A stretch of 22,763 bases of DNA, taken from a virus. Positions 1 to 7,286 of this stretch are shown here, piece by piece; the stretch's first letter is position 1; every line of letters begins with the position of its first letter. The translations under genes and the position numbers were made by a program. Under the pieces are notes generated by a model. That model searched no databases. It was not told the DNA's origin and saw nothing but the letters and a program-made list of their open reading frames with translations. The DNA is taken from IMG/VR virus record IMGVR_UViG_3300021091_000450, positions 1-22,763 of that record; one strand, written 5' to 3'.

Positions 1-44
1 TAATGATGAATAACATCACTAAGTTTTTCTTTCATATTCTCCAT
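1..44 (-). CDS. 5' end of a divergent gene (partial, unknown function)
   Basis: Read on the minus strand, an ATG at 44-42 opens a frame of 14 codons (MENMKEKLSDVIHH) that runs off the left edge. A strong ribosome binding site, GGAGG at 57-53, lies 8 nt before it. A second in-frame ATG at 50-48 is too close to that site to be preferred. A good minus-strand promoter lies just upstream (78-107). Too little protein is present to name a function. The combined promoter and ribosome site make a real gene likelier than chance. Confidence 0.45.
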   Translation of the reverse strand, partial: MENMKEKLSDVIHH

Positions 45-77
45 TGGCATTTCCTCCATTAGAGATAACGGACTATA

Positions 78-107
78 ATAATAACATTGTTTTATGATAT
101 ATGTCAA
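78..107 (-). promoter_or_regulatory. Promoter for the divergent minus-strand gene
   Basis: On the minus strand, TTGACA (107-102, perfect -35) is followed after 18 nt by TATTAT (83-78, one mismatch to the -10 consensus). Transcription would start near 71. That gives a short leader containing the GGAGG at 57-53 before the ATG at 44. It is assigned by consensus match only. Confidence 0.5.
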
Positions 108-210
108 GCTAGTTGACTAAAAATATACTTATGGTTAACTGATAATGTTATAGTTTATTTACCATATAATAAGCAAAAACACTTCCCTTCTAGAATTTTT
201 TTTGGTAGAA

Positions 211-238
211 TTGTCTTCTTACTAATTTAAAATACAAT
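211..238 (+). promoter_or_regulatory. Candidate promoter of the ribonucleotide reductase gene
   Basis: TTGTCT (211-216) and TACAAT (233-238) are separated by 16 nt, each one or two mismatches from the sigma-70 type consensus. The predicted start is near 245, 18 nt before the ATG at 263. AAAGG at 252-256 serves as ribosome binding site. The rest of 60-210 is AT-rich and noncoding. TATAAT at 165-170 is a second possible -10 but lacks a good -35. Confidence 0.4.
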
Positions 239-262
239 CGCAAAACGAGGAAAAGGTGTTTA

Positions 263-2347
263 ATGTCATATTTAGATTCATTTAAATTGTCTTCAGATTA
301 TTTTGAAGAAAAACCTATGCAACTTGTAGAAGAAAATCCTTTTTCTTATATTATAAAAAACCCATACGAAAATTTTATTGCTATATCTAGATATGCAAGA
401 TGGATTCCAGAAGAAAACAGAAGGGAAACATGGAAAGAATCTGTAGATAGATATTTTAAATTTATATTAAATCACCTTAAAGAAAAATTTGATTACACGC
501 CAGATCCAATTGTTTTATCTAATCTTAAAGATGCAGTGTATTCAAGAAATGTAATGCCATCGATGAGAGCTGTTATGACTGCGGGGGTAGCATTAGAAAG
601 AGACAACGCAGCTGGATACAACTGCTCTTATCTTCCAGTAGATAGTCTTAGATCTTTTGATGAAACAATGTATATATTAATGTGTGGCGCAGGGGTAGGA
701 TTTTCTGTTGAATACAAATACATAAATCAACTTCCAGAAGTTCCTTTGATTTTAGAAAAAACAAATGATGTTATAGTTGTTGAAGATTCAAAAACAGGTT
801 GGGCAAATGCGTACAGAAAACTTATTGAATTTTTATGGAATGGCAAAATTCCATCTGTAGATGTTACTAATTTAAGACCTGCTGGCGCTAGATTAAAAAC
901 CATGGGGGGAAGATCTTCTGGCCCCCAACCTTTAATTAATCTTTTTGATTTTACTATTAAAACTTTAAAAAATGCAATTGGGAGACAGTTAAAACCAATT
1001 GAATGCCATGACATAATGTGCAAAATAGGAGAGGTTGTTGTTGTCGGAGGAGTTAGAAGATCAGCAATGATTTCGTTATCTAATATTAATGATATTGAAA
1101 TGGCTCACGCAAAATCTGGAAACTGGTGGGAAACTAACTCTCAAAGAGCACTTTCAAATAACTCTGTTGCTTATTCTAGAAAACCACCAATGGAACAATT
1201 TATTACAGAATGGAAAAATCTTTATGATTCAAAATCTGGAGAACGTGGAATTTATAATGTCTCTGCTGCACAAAAACAGGCAGCCTTATATGGAAGAGAC
1301 CCAAACATACATTACGGGACTAACCCTTGCTCTGAAATTATTTTAAGACCGTATCAATTTTGTAACCTGTCCGAGGTCGTAATACGTGAAAACGACAATG
1401 AGGAATCAGTATCAAGAAAGGTTCAGCTAGCTGCAATATTAGGAACATGGCAATCTACATTAACAGACTTTCAATATTTAAGAGATATCTGGAAGCAGAA
1501 CACAGAAGAAGAAAGATTGTTGGGAGTATCATTAACTGGACAATTTGGAAATTCAATATTTTCTGGAAAAGCTAGAGGAGAAAAAGAATTTAATTGTGGT
1601 AAAGGTTGTTCAGTCCTGTGTTGCGATGCTGATCACATAAAAAAAGATAATTATACAAAACTTGAACATTTACTGCAAAGGCTTAGATCTCGTGCACGAG
1701 AAGCAAACGCTGTAGAGGCACAACATATAGGAATTAATTCTTCAGCAGCGGTAACGTGTGTCAAGCCTTCTGGAACAGTCTCTCAATTAACTGGAGTTTC
1801 TTCTGGAATGCATCCTTGGCACTCTGAATATTATATTCGAACGGTTCGTGGTGACAAAAAAGATCCCTTGTCTAATTTTTTAAAAGATATTGGCATTCCA
1901 TGTGAAGATGATTTTATGAACCCAAACAATACCTATGTTTTTTCTTTTCCAGTTAAATCTCCAGAAAAAGCAACATTTAGAAAAGATTTAACGGCAATAG
2001 ATCATTTAAATTTATGGCTTCTTTATCAACGTGCTTGGTGTGAACATAAACCTTCTATTACAGTTTCGGTTCACGAAGATGAATGGATGGCTGTCGGATC
2101 TTGGGTGTGGGAACATTTTGATGAAGTTTCTGGAATATCATTTTTACCATATTCAGATCATTCTTATAAGCAAGCACCATATCAAGAAATAACAGAAACA
2201 GAATATTTTGAACTTGTTGCTAAAATGCCATCTTCAATTCGGTGGGAAGATTTATCTTTTTACGAGACAGAGGACGGAACAAGCGGCACACAAACCCTAG
2301 CCTGTACCTCAGATGGCAATTGTGAGATTGTAGATATTTTGGCTTAG
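263..2347 (+). CDS. nrdJ: Class II (B12-dependent) ribonucleoside-triphosphate reductase
   Basis: Reduces ribonucleotides to deoxyribonucleotides using adenosylcobalamin to make the thiyl radical, so it needs no oxygen and no small subunit. The 694 residues resemble the monomeric Lactobacillus-type enzyme (RTPR). Visible landmarks are the N-terminal RYARW at 43-47, C121 in GYNCSYLP, and the finger-loop NPCSEI at 354-359 with radical Cys C356 and Glu E358. Also seen are C367 (partner of C121 in the reducing disulfide), the loop VKPSGTVSQL at 500-509, and the C-terminal shuttle pair C681 and C687. All catalytic residues are present, so it should be active. Residues 431-470 hold an unusual Cys-rich stretch (C445, C449, C453, C454, H458) that seems longer than in relatives I recall. 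The phage would depend on host cobalamin. The gene stands alone between two candidate promoters. Confidence 0.95.
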   Translation: MSYLDSFKLSSDYFEEKPMQLVEENPFSYIIKNPYENFIAISRYARWIPEENRRETWKESVDRYFKFILNHLKEKFDYTPDPIVLSNLKDAVYSRNVMPSMRAVMTAGVALERDNAAGYNCSYLPVDSLRSFDETMYILMCGAGVGFSVEYKYINQLPEVPLILEKTNDVIVVEDSKTGWANAYRKLIEFLWNGKIPSVDVTNLRPAGARLKTMGGRSSGPQPLINLFDFTIKTLKNAIGRQLKPIECHDIMCKIGEVVVVGGVRRSAMISLSNINDIEMAHAKSGNWWETNSQRALSNNSVAYSRKPPMEQFITEWKNLYDSKSGERGIYNVSAAQKQAALYGRDPNIHYGTNPCSEIILRPYQFCNLSEVVIRENDNEESVSRKVQLAAILGTWQSTLTDFQYLRDIWKQNTEEERLLGVSLTGQFGNSIFSGKARGEKEFNCGKGCSVLCCDADHIKKDNYTKLEHLLQRLRSRAREANAVEAQHIGINSSAAVTCVKPSGTVSQLTGVSSGMHPWHSEYYIRTVRGDKKDPLSNFLKDIGIPCEDDFMNPNNTYVFSFPVKSPEKATFRKDLTAIDHLNLWLLYQRAWCEHKPSITVSVHEDEWMAVGSWVWEHFDEVSGISFLPYSDHSYKQAPYQEITETEYFELVAKMPSSIRWEDLSFYETEDGTSGTQTLACTSDGNCEIVDILA

Positions 2348-2356
2348 TGGTACAAT
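2328..2356 (+). promoter_or_regulatory. Promoter for holin candidate and fibre genes
   Basis: TTGTAG (2328-2333), 17 nt spacer, then an extended -10 TGG-TACAAT (2348-2356). It overlaps the last codons and stop of the reductase gene. The same AGTGGTANAAT string recurs before the genes at 7653 and 20076, which supports a shared phage promoter class. Confidence 0.5.
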
Positions 2357-2361
2357 TAATG

Positions 2362-2399
2362 TTGGGTTAACACCCAAAATTCCTGGGCACAAAGCCCAG
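2362..2399 (+). promoter_or_regulatory. Tandem hairpins in the leader of the holin candidate
   Basis: Two perfect 6-bp stems stand side by side: TTGGGT/ACCCAA (2362-2377, loop of 4) and CTGGGC/GCCCAG (2383-2399, loop of 5). Neither is followed by a T-run, so a classic terminator is unlikely. If the promoter at 2328-2356 is used, the first stem sits at the extreme 5' end of the transcript. The AGGAGG at 2404-2409 follows the second stem. A role in mRNA stability or processing is possible. Confidence 0.5.
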
Positions 2400-2415
2400 A
2401 AATAGGAGGTCTTTA

Positions 2416-2643
2416 ATGAAACAAGATCTTAATAATGATGGAAAGGTAACAATGCAAGAAAAAATTCTAGCAGCGTTGGCAAGCTATGGTCGTCACTTTT
2501 TAGGTGCGGCAATTGCTTTATATATGACTGGCAATACTGACCCAGGAGATTTAATTAAGGGTGGTATAGCAGCATGCTTACCAGTTATTCTAAAGGCATT
2601 AAATCCAAATGAAAATTCTTTTGGATTTACCAAAAAGGCGTAA
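2416..2643 (+). CDS. Small membrane protein, holin candidate with EF-hand loop
   Basis: This 75-residue protein has two predicted membrane segments, about residues 17-38 and 46-62, with a short polar turn (GNTDPGD) between them and a charged Lys-rich tail. Size and topology fit a phage holin, which would permeabilise the host membrane at lysis. No endolysin lies beside it in this window, so the role is not proven. Residues 4-15 (DLNNDGKVTMQE) match the canonical 12-residue EF-hand calcium loop at positions 1, 3, 5, 6, 8 and 12. That is unusual for so small a membrane protein. Start choice is firm: AGGAGG at 2404-2409 is 6 nt before the ATG. A terminator-like hairpin follows the gene. Confidence 0.6.
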   Translation: MKQDLNNDGKVTMQEKILAALASYGRHFLGAAIALYMTGNTDPGDLIKGGIAACLPVILKALNPNENSFGFTKKA

Positions 2644-2664
2644 TTTAGTAGTCGATTAGGATTG

Positions 2665-2695
2665 CTCCTATGCTAAAATTAAGCATAGGAGTTTT
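2665..2695 (+). terminator. Intrinsic terminator-like hairpin after the holin candidate
   Basis: A perfect 10-bp stem, CTCCTATGCT (2665-2674) and AGCATAGGAG (2682-2691), with a 7-nt loop, is followed by TTTT and further T-rich sequence. The loop arm also contains TGC-TAAAAT (2671-2679), which matches an extended -10. The site could therefore double as a promoter for 2719, but the perfect stem favours a terminator. Confidence 0.55.
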
Positions 2696-2718
2696 CCTAT
2701 TTTAGGAGGCCTTAGCAT

Positions 2719-3066
2719 ATGGCAGGACAAAAAAATTGGGAAGTTGATCAAAATACTACTTTTACTTTTAAAGTAGAATATGAAGATTCAAACGCAAATC
2801 CCATTAATTTAACAGGAGCTTTTGCAAAGCTTCAGGTTAGAGATACAAAGGGTGGTAGCAAGTTAGCCTTCTCTTTAAATTCACCAGACGGTGGCATTAC
2901 TATTGATCCTTTGTTAGGAACAATAACTTGTAAAATGACACCAACTCAAACTAATAAATTGTTTTATCCAAAGTCCGCTTATGACCTTATGTTAACCGAT
3001 TCTAATTTAAATAAAACAAAACTCCTTGAAGGGTTTTTGACTCTAAATAGATCGGTTACTATATGA
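2719..3066 (+). CDS. Baseplate/fibre-associated beta-sandwich protein (BppU N-terminal type)
   Basis: This 115-residue protein resembles the small phage proteins related to the BppU N-terminal domain, which occur next to tail-fibre genes. It begins with a WEVDQNTTFTF strand and has INLTG followed by AKLQVRDTKGGSKL. An acidic GGITIDPLLGTITCKMTP segment follows, and it ends on a strand with LLEGFLTL. A virion role as fibre base or adaptor is inferred from this pattern and from position. AGGAGG at 2703-2708 supports the ATG. Its stop overlaps the next start as ATGA (3063-3066), so the two are probably co-translated. Confidence 0.6.
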   Translation: MAGQKNWEVDQNTTFTFKVEYEDSNANPINLTGAFAKLQVRDTKGGSKLAFSLNSPDGGITIDPLLGTITCKMTPTQTNKLFYPKSAYDLMLTDSNLNKTKLLEGFLTLNRSVTI

Positions 3067-3506
3067 CAAATAATGTTAAAGTAATAGAAAATGTAAACAA
3101 AGTTATCGTCAGCTCCCCAGGAGTTCAAGGATTAGCTGGTAGAACTATTCTTAACGGGAATGGAGCTCCATCAAATAATCTAGGAACTGAAGGGGATTTC
3201 TATTATAATAAATTAACAAGTGAGTTCTATGGCCCGAAACCTTCTCAAACATCTTGGACTGGCGCAGCAGTAATTAAATTGGCTCAAAAGGTATCTTTTG
3301 AATTTTCCTGGGAAATGGCTCAAGTTTTAGGGCCATCAAATGGATTATATTCAATACAAATAGCGCACAATCTTGGGTTTAGCCCAAATGTGACTGTTAA
3401 ATCTAGCGCTGGAGATGTTTTAGAAACTGGAATCGACTATAATAGTCTTAACACTTTAACACTGACTATGGCACAGCCATTTTCAGGGACAGCATACCTG
3501 TCTTAA
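3063..3506 (+). CDS. Short tail-fibre protein with C-terminal HNLG module
   Basis: The 147 residues split into an N-terminal part with a short collagen-like GVQGLAG, a GTEGDFYYN strand common in phage fibres, and a C-terminal module. That module holds IAHNLGFSPNVTV followed by SSAGDVLETG. The same HNLG-containing end domain closes the next gene (VTHNLGTKDVVVQIYE), so the two share a tip or oligomerisation domain. Translation is coupled to the upstream gene by a 4-nt ATGA overlap. The fibre role comes from composition and context; the binding target is unknown. Confidence 0.55.
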   Translation: MTNNVKVIENVNKVIVSSPGVQGLAGRTILNGNGAPSNNLGTEGDFYYNKLTSEFYGPKPSQTSWTGAAVIKLAQKVSFEFSWEMAQVLGPSNGLYSIQIAHNLGFSPNVTVKSSAGDVLETGIDYNSLNTLTLTMAQPFSGTAYLS

Positions 3507-3519
3507 GGGAGCATAGAAT

Positions 3520-4800
3520 ATGGCAAGAAAATTTTTAGTAAGCATTGATTTAAACAAGAACGAATTACTCAATGCTCGAATTCAAAACTTAGGTTCTGCA
3601 CCAAGCAGTCCAGTATCTGGTCAAGTTTACTACAACACCAGCGATAATGTACTTTACTTTTACAATGGAGCGGAATGGATTCCTACTTCTGGTTCTACAG
3701 AAGTTATTCAAGATGTAATCGGTTCCTCTGTATCAGGTGGTGTAGGTTTAACTGCTACATATAACAATGCTTCTGGTACAACAACTATAGATTTAGATAA
3801 CACATCAGTTACAGCTGGTTCTTACGGGTCATCCACAGAAATTCCAACCTTTACGGTTGATGCACAGGGTAGATTAACTGCAGCAGGCAGCTCAACAATA
3901 TCTACAGATTTAAATATATCTTCTGACTCTGGGTCAGATACAATTTCTCTACTTACAGAAACATTAACTGTTACTGGCGGAGAAGGAATTGATACATCGG
4001 TTTCTGGAAATACAGTAACAATATCAGCAGAGGATGCAACTTCTTCCAATAAGGGTGTTGCAAGTTTTGATTCAACAGATTTTTCTGTTACAAATGGTCA
4101 TGTTAGTTTAGCAAAAGATCCAGTAATTACATTATCAGGAGATGTAGCTGGTTCTGCTACAATGACAAATCTTGGCGATGTAACAATTACCACTACAGTT
4201 CAGCCTAATTCAGTAGCCCTTGGAACCGATACTACAGGTAACTATGTAGCAACAATTACAGGAACTGCAAATGAGGTTACAGTATCTGGTTCTGGATCTG
4301 AGTCAGCAGCAGTAACAATTGGTTTGCCAGATGATGTTACAGTTACTGGTAATTTAACAATTGGTGGAAACCTTGATGTTCAAGGAACAATTAACTCAAT
4401 TAGCACAACTGAAGTTAATATTGTTGACAATAAAGTTGTACTTAATACAAATGTAACTGGCGCCCCTTCAGCAAATGCTGGGTTAAAAGTAAACAGAGGA
4501 ACTTCTTCTGACGTAGAGCTACTCTGGAACGAAACAGACGATCAGTGGACTTTAACAAATGATGGTACAAATTACCACGAAATAACTAGAAAATACAAGG
4601 CTACACTTAGCACATCAGCCACAACTTATACAGTAACTCACAACTTGGGTACGAAAGATGTTGTCGTGCAAATTTACGAAGTTGCTTCTCCATATGCACA
4701 AATAGAAGCAGATGTTGAGCATACATCAACATCAGCAGTAACTATTAAATTTGCTGTAGCACCTTCAGCTGGAGAGTATAGAGTAGTAGTAATCGGATAG
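3520..4800 (+). CDS. Tail-fibre protein
   Basis: This 426-residue protein is rich in Thr, Ser, Gly, Val and Asn, as in beta-helical or triple-stranded phage fibres. The N-terminal module (MARKFLVSIDLNKNELLNAR, then GQVYYNTSDNVLYFYNG and W53) is shared with the next gene. The middle repeats beta-rich units. Near residues 280-350 is a phage-fibre segment (NLTIGGNLDVQGTIN, then VVLNTN, then WTLTNDG). The C-terminus carries the HNLG module also found in the upstream gene. AAGGGAG just upstream supports the ATG. It probably forms a trimeric adsorption fibre; the receptor cannot be read from sequence. Confidence 0.7.
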   Translation: MARKFLVSIDLNKNELLNARIQNLGSAPSSPVSGQVYYNTSDNVLYFYNGAEWIPTSGSTEVIQDVIGSSVSGGVGLTATYNNASGTTTIDLDNTSVTAGSYGSSTEIPTFTVDAQGRLTAAGSSTISTDLNISSDSGSDTISLLTETLTVTGGEGIDTSVSGNTVTISAEDATSSNKGVASFDSTDFSVTNGHVSLAKDPVITLSGDVAGSATMTNLGDVTITTTVQPNSVALGTDTTGNYVATITGTANEVTVSGSGSESAAVTIGLPDDVTVTGNLTIGGNLDVQGTINSISTTEVNIVDNKVVLNTNVTGAPSANAGLKVNRGTSSDVELLWNETDDQWTLTNDGTNYHEITRKYKATLSTSATTYTVTHNLGTKDVVVQIYEVASPYAQIEADVEHTSTSAVTIKFAVAPSAGEYRVVVIG

Positions 4801-4810
4801 GAGTTTAATA

Positions 4811-5188
4811 GTGGCCCGCAAATTTAAATCATTATTGAACTTACTAACACTAGATGAAGATCCTTTATCTGGCAGTGCAGGTGATGTTTACTTTAATGTA
4901 ATAAGCAAAAACATTAAAATATATAATGGTTTAGTTTGGGTTGATTTAACTCCTGGATCTACAGATCCCGCCCCATTCTATATACACACTCACACTTACG
5001 ATGGAAATGTACACACAGTTAACTTACAAGAAACAATTAACTTTACAGAAGATATTAATAACGAGGCGTCGGTCAATGAAGAAATTCCTGCTATAATAGG
5101 ACTTGATGGAGGCTCTCCAAATTCAACATATAGTGATCCAAATTTTACAGATTTGACACTTTTAGACGGAGGCGAAATTGGCAACTAA
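4811..5188 (+). CDS. Short fibre-type protein sharing an N-terminal module with its neighbour
   Basis: GTG start at 4811, preceded by TAGGAG at 4798-4803. The 125 residues open with MARKFKSLLNLLTLDED, then GSAGDVYFN and IYNGLVWVDLTPGS. This is the same layout as the N-terminus of the 426-residue fibre protein upstream. The rest is acidic and lacks the long fibre shaft, ending in GLDGGSPNSTYSDPN and an acidic C-terminus. It may be a fibre adaptor that keeps the attachment domain, or a shortened paralogue. The 3' end overlaps the next gene by 11 nt. Confidence 0.5.
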   Translation: MARKFKSLLNLLTLDEDPLSGSAGDVYFNVISKNIKIYNGLVWVDLTPGSTDPAPFYIHTHTYDGNVHTVNLQETINFTEDINNEASVNEEIPAIIGLDGGSPNSTYSDPNFTDLTLLDGGEIGN

Positions 5189-5729
5189 TTTCCCAACAAC
5201 TTTAGATGATTTATCTAATCCACAAAGCACAGATAGCCTAGCAGGCCATGCAGCATTACATGGAAACGTAAATGATGCACTAGAGGCTTTACAGGCTAAG
5301 GTTGGTGTAAATGGATCTAACGTAGCTACATCTCTAGATTACAAAATTTCAACATTGGAATCTCAGTTGGCTGACCTAGATAATCAATCAGATTCAACTC
5401 TAGTGCTGCTTGGCCTTGACGGCAATAATGATTTAACTATAACTGGTATAGAAAACAAGACAACCGTGGATACTTTGTCTGCCAGTACATACAGAACAAT
5501 TAAATACAGTCTACAAATAACAAGGGATAACGAATATGTATCATCTGACTACTTGTTATTAAATGATGGAACCGATATAAATGTATCAGAATCCAACATA
5601 ATATCAAATACTTCAAATTCTTTAGCAAATATCACATTTGAAGTAAATTCAGGTATAATTGGTTTATGCGTGACCCCCACAACTTCGGCTGTTACAGCCA
5701 GATTTGTGAGGACTGCGCTTAAGGCTTAA
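5178..5729 (+). CDS. Tail-fibre-type protein, N-terminal coiled region plus beta domain
   Basis: TTG start at 5178 inside the previous gene; GGAGG at 5168-5172 places it well. The N-terminus (MATNFPTTLDDL, then HAALHGNVNDALEALQAKVG) is a pattern found in many phage structural proteins. A short coiled coil follows around residues 50-72. The C-terminal domain starts at DTLSASTYRTIKYSLQI and ends at TSAVTARFVRTAL. It resembles the C-terminal domain of the next gene (NYRTAKVLVKAKHG to STEVMAHATLLV), suggesting one fold used twice. Function as a fibre subunit is inferred. Confidence 0.6.
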   Translation: MATNFPTTLDDLSNPQSTDSLAGHAALHGNVNDALEALQAKVGVNGSNVATSLDYKISTLESQLADLDNQSDSTLVLLGLDGNNDLTITGIENKTTVDTLSASTYRTIKYSLQITRDNEYVSSDYLLLNDGTDINVSESNIISNTSNSLANITFEVNSGIIGLCVTPTTSAVTARFVRTALKA

Positions 5730-5746
5730 ATAAGGGGGTTGTCAGA

Positions 5747-7222
5747 GTGGCAACAGTAAATAAAAATTTTAGAGTAAAAAATGGCCTGGTAGTTGAAGGA
5801 AGTACCGCTACCGTAAACGGCTTTGATATCTTAACAAAGAAAGACGCAGATCAATCGTATATCGTAAATCTGATAGGCGGTACCGCAACCTCCGCAAATG
5901 AAGCTAATAAGGTTGTCAAGCGTGATGGTTCTGGTAATTTTTCAGCTGGCACAATCACAGCAAATTTAACAGGTAACGTAACAGGAAATGTAACTGGAAA
6001 CGTAACAGGTAATGTTACTGGTAACGTAACTGGTACAGTTTCAGATATTTCTAATCACAGCACCACAGCGCTAACAGAAGGAACAAATCTTTACTATACA
6101 GCAGCTCGTGCAAAAGAAGAGGCTGCAAATCTTCTTGTTAATGCAATAAAAACAAATATTGAAATTTCTAAAGATGGATCAAATAATCTTACAATTACTG
6201 CTGAAAATGGCGTAGCAGATTCAAATACTGATCAGTTGTCAGAAGGTTCTTCAAATCTATACTTTACAAATGGAAGAGCTAGAAGTGCTATATCAGCAGG
6301 AACAGGAATCACATACAACGCCGCAACTGGTGTTGTAAGTGTAGCTGCAAATTCATTTGATGCATATGGCGCAGCCTCTGATGCATTACAGGATGCAAAT
6401 GACTATACTGATTCCCAGATTGGTGATCTTATAACTTCAGATATTGGAGAGGGTTCAAATCTATATTACACAGATGCTCGTGCTCGTGGGGCAGTAAGTG
6501 CAGGTTCAGGATTATCTTACAATTCAGGAACTGGTGCATTTTCGGTAAACACAGACATAATTGCTAATAAAACTTATGTTGATACAGCAATAACAAATCT
6601 TGTTGACGGAGCCCCAGGTATTCTTGATACATTAAATGAAATTTCAGCAGCAATTAATGATGATGCAAACTTCTTTACAACTATATCAAACAACTTGGCT
6701 GGTAAATTAAATCTAACTGGTGGCACACTAACTGGAGCATTAACACTTCATGCAGATCCTTCAGTCGCTCTACATGCAGCTACTAAGCAATATGTAGATG
6801 CAGGAGATACAGCAGCACAAGCAGCCGCAGAGGCAACTGCAGCAGCAGCTCTTGCCAATGTACTAGATGGCGACACAGACTTTACAGCACTTGATGTAAA
6901 TTCAGTATCTCGTCAGGTTGCGGCTACAACAGGAAATATTGCAACCGCAGCAGTTACAACTCTTCTAAGCTGGAATAAGACAAACTATAGAACAGCTAAA
7001 GTTCTTGTTAAGGCAAAACATGGTTCACATACCCATGTTTCTGAGTTAATAGTAACACTAGACACTTCAGACAATATTGCTCTTAACGAGTATGGTATTA
7101 CAACAACAAATGGATCACTCATGACAATTGACGCTGATATTGATAGCGGAAATGTCAGAATTCGTGTGACTCCAACAAACAACAGTACAGAGGTAATGGC
7201 TCACGCTACTCTGCTTGTCTAA
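5747..7222 (+). CDS. Large tail-fibre protein
   Basis: GTG start with AGGGGG at 5733-5738. The 491 residues begin with a module (MATVNKNFRVKNGLVVEGS) shared with the gene at 7287. Next come five GNVT units at 76-95. Three copies of an LYYT/LYFT-x-x-RA(R/K) motif follow, with beta-rich spacers. A segment YVDTAITNLVDGAPGILDTL and a matching DANFFTTISNNLAGKLN are typical of phage fibres and recur in the gene at 7653. An Ala-rich helix near 350-375 precedes the compact C-terminal beta domain, which is also found in the gene upstream. A perfect GC-rich hairpin lies just after the stop. Confidence 0.75.
   Translation: MATVNKNFRVKNGLVVEGSTATVNGFDILTKKDADQSYIVNLIGGTATSANEANKVVKRDGSGNFSAGTITANLTGNVTGNVTGNVTGNVTGNVTGTVSDISNHSTTALTEGTNLYYTAARAKEEAANLLVNAIKTNIEISKDGSNNLTITAENGVADSNTDQLSEGSSNLYFTNGRARSAISAGTGITYNAATGVVSVAANSFDAYGAASDALQDANDYTDSQIGDLITSDIGEGSNLYYTDARARGAVSAGSGLSYNSGTGAFSVNTDIIANKTYVDTAITNLVDGAPGILDTLNEISAAINDDANFFTTISNNLAGKLNLTGGTLTGALTLHADPSVALHAATKQYVDAGDTAAQAAAEATAAAALANVLDGDTDFTALDVNSVSRQVAATTGNIATAAVTTLLSWNKTNYRTAKVLVKAKHGSHTHVSELIVTLDTSDNIALNEYGITTTNGSLMTIDADIDSGNVRIRVTPTNNSTEVMAHATLLV
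5972..6031 (+). repeat. Five 12-nt units encoding GNVT
   Basis: Five tandem copies of Gly-Asn-Val-Thr (residues 76-95 of the fibre at 5747). The codons vary silently (ggt/gga, aac/aat, gta/gtt, aca/act) while the protein stays constant. This indicates selection on the peptide, unlike the identical DNA copies at 8581-8910. Confidence 0.85.
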
Positions 7223-7237
7223 CAACTAAATAAAATT

Positions 7238-7262
7238 GGTGGGGGACACAAAATCCCCCACC
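7238..7262 (+). terminator. Strong hairpin between fibre genes
   Basis: A perfect 9-bp stem, GGTGGGGGA (7238-7246) and TCCCCCACC (7254-7262), with a 7-nt loop. No T-run follows (next bases TAAAATTC), so an intrinsic terminator is not certain. A partial terminator or RNA processing/stability element is equally plausible. It isolates the genes at 5747 and 7287. Confidence 0.45.
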
Positions 7263-7286
7263 TAAAATTCGGGGGAAATTGAACTC

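Noticed and set aside
165-170. TATAAT as main promoter of the reductase gene
   Set aside because: No acceptable -35 at 16-18 nt spacing; the TTGTCT/TACAAT pair closer to the gene is better.
727-1023. Minus-strand frame inside the reductase gene
   Set aside because: It is antisense to highly conserved catalytic sequence and carries no recognisable domain.
1553-1672. Intein or homing endonuclease in the reductase
   Set aside because: The extra sequence is only some tens of residues, far too short for an intein, and there are no splice-junction motifs.
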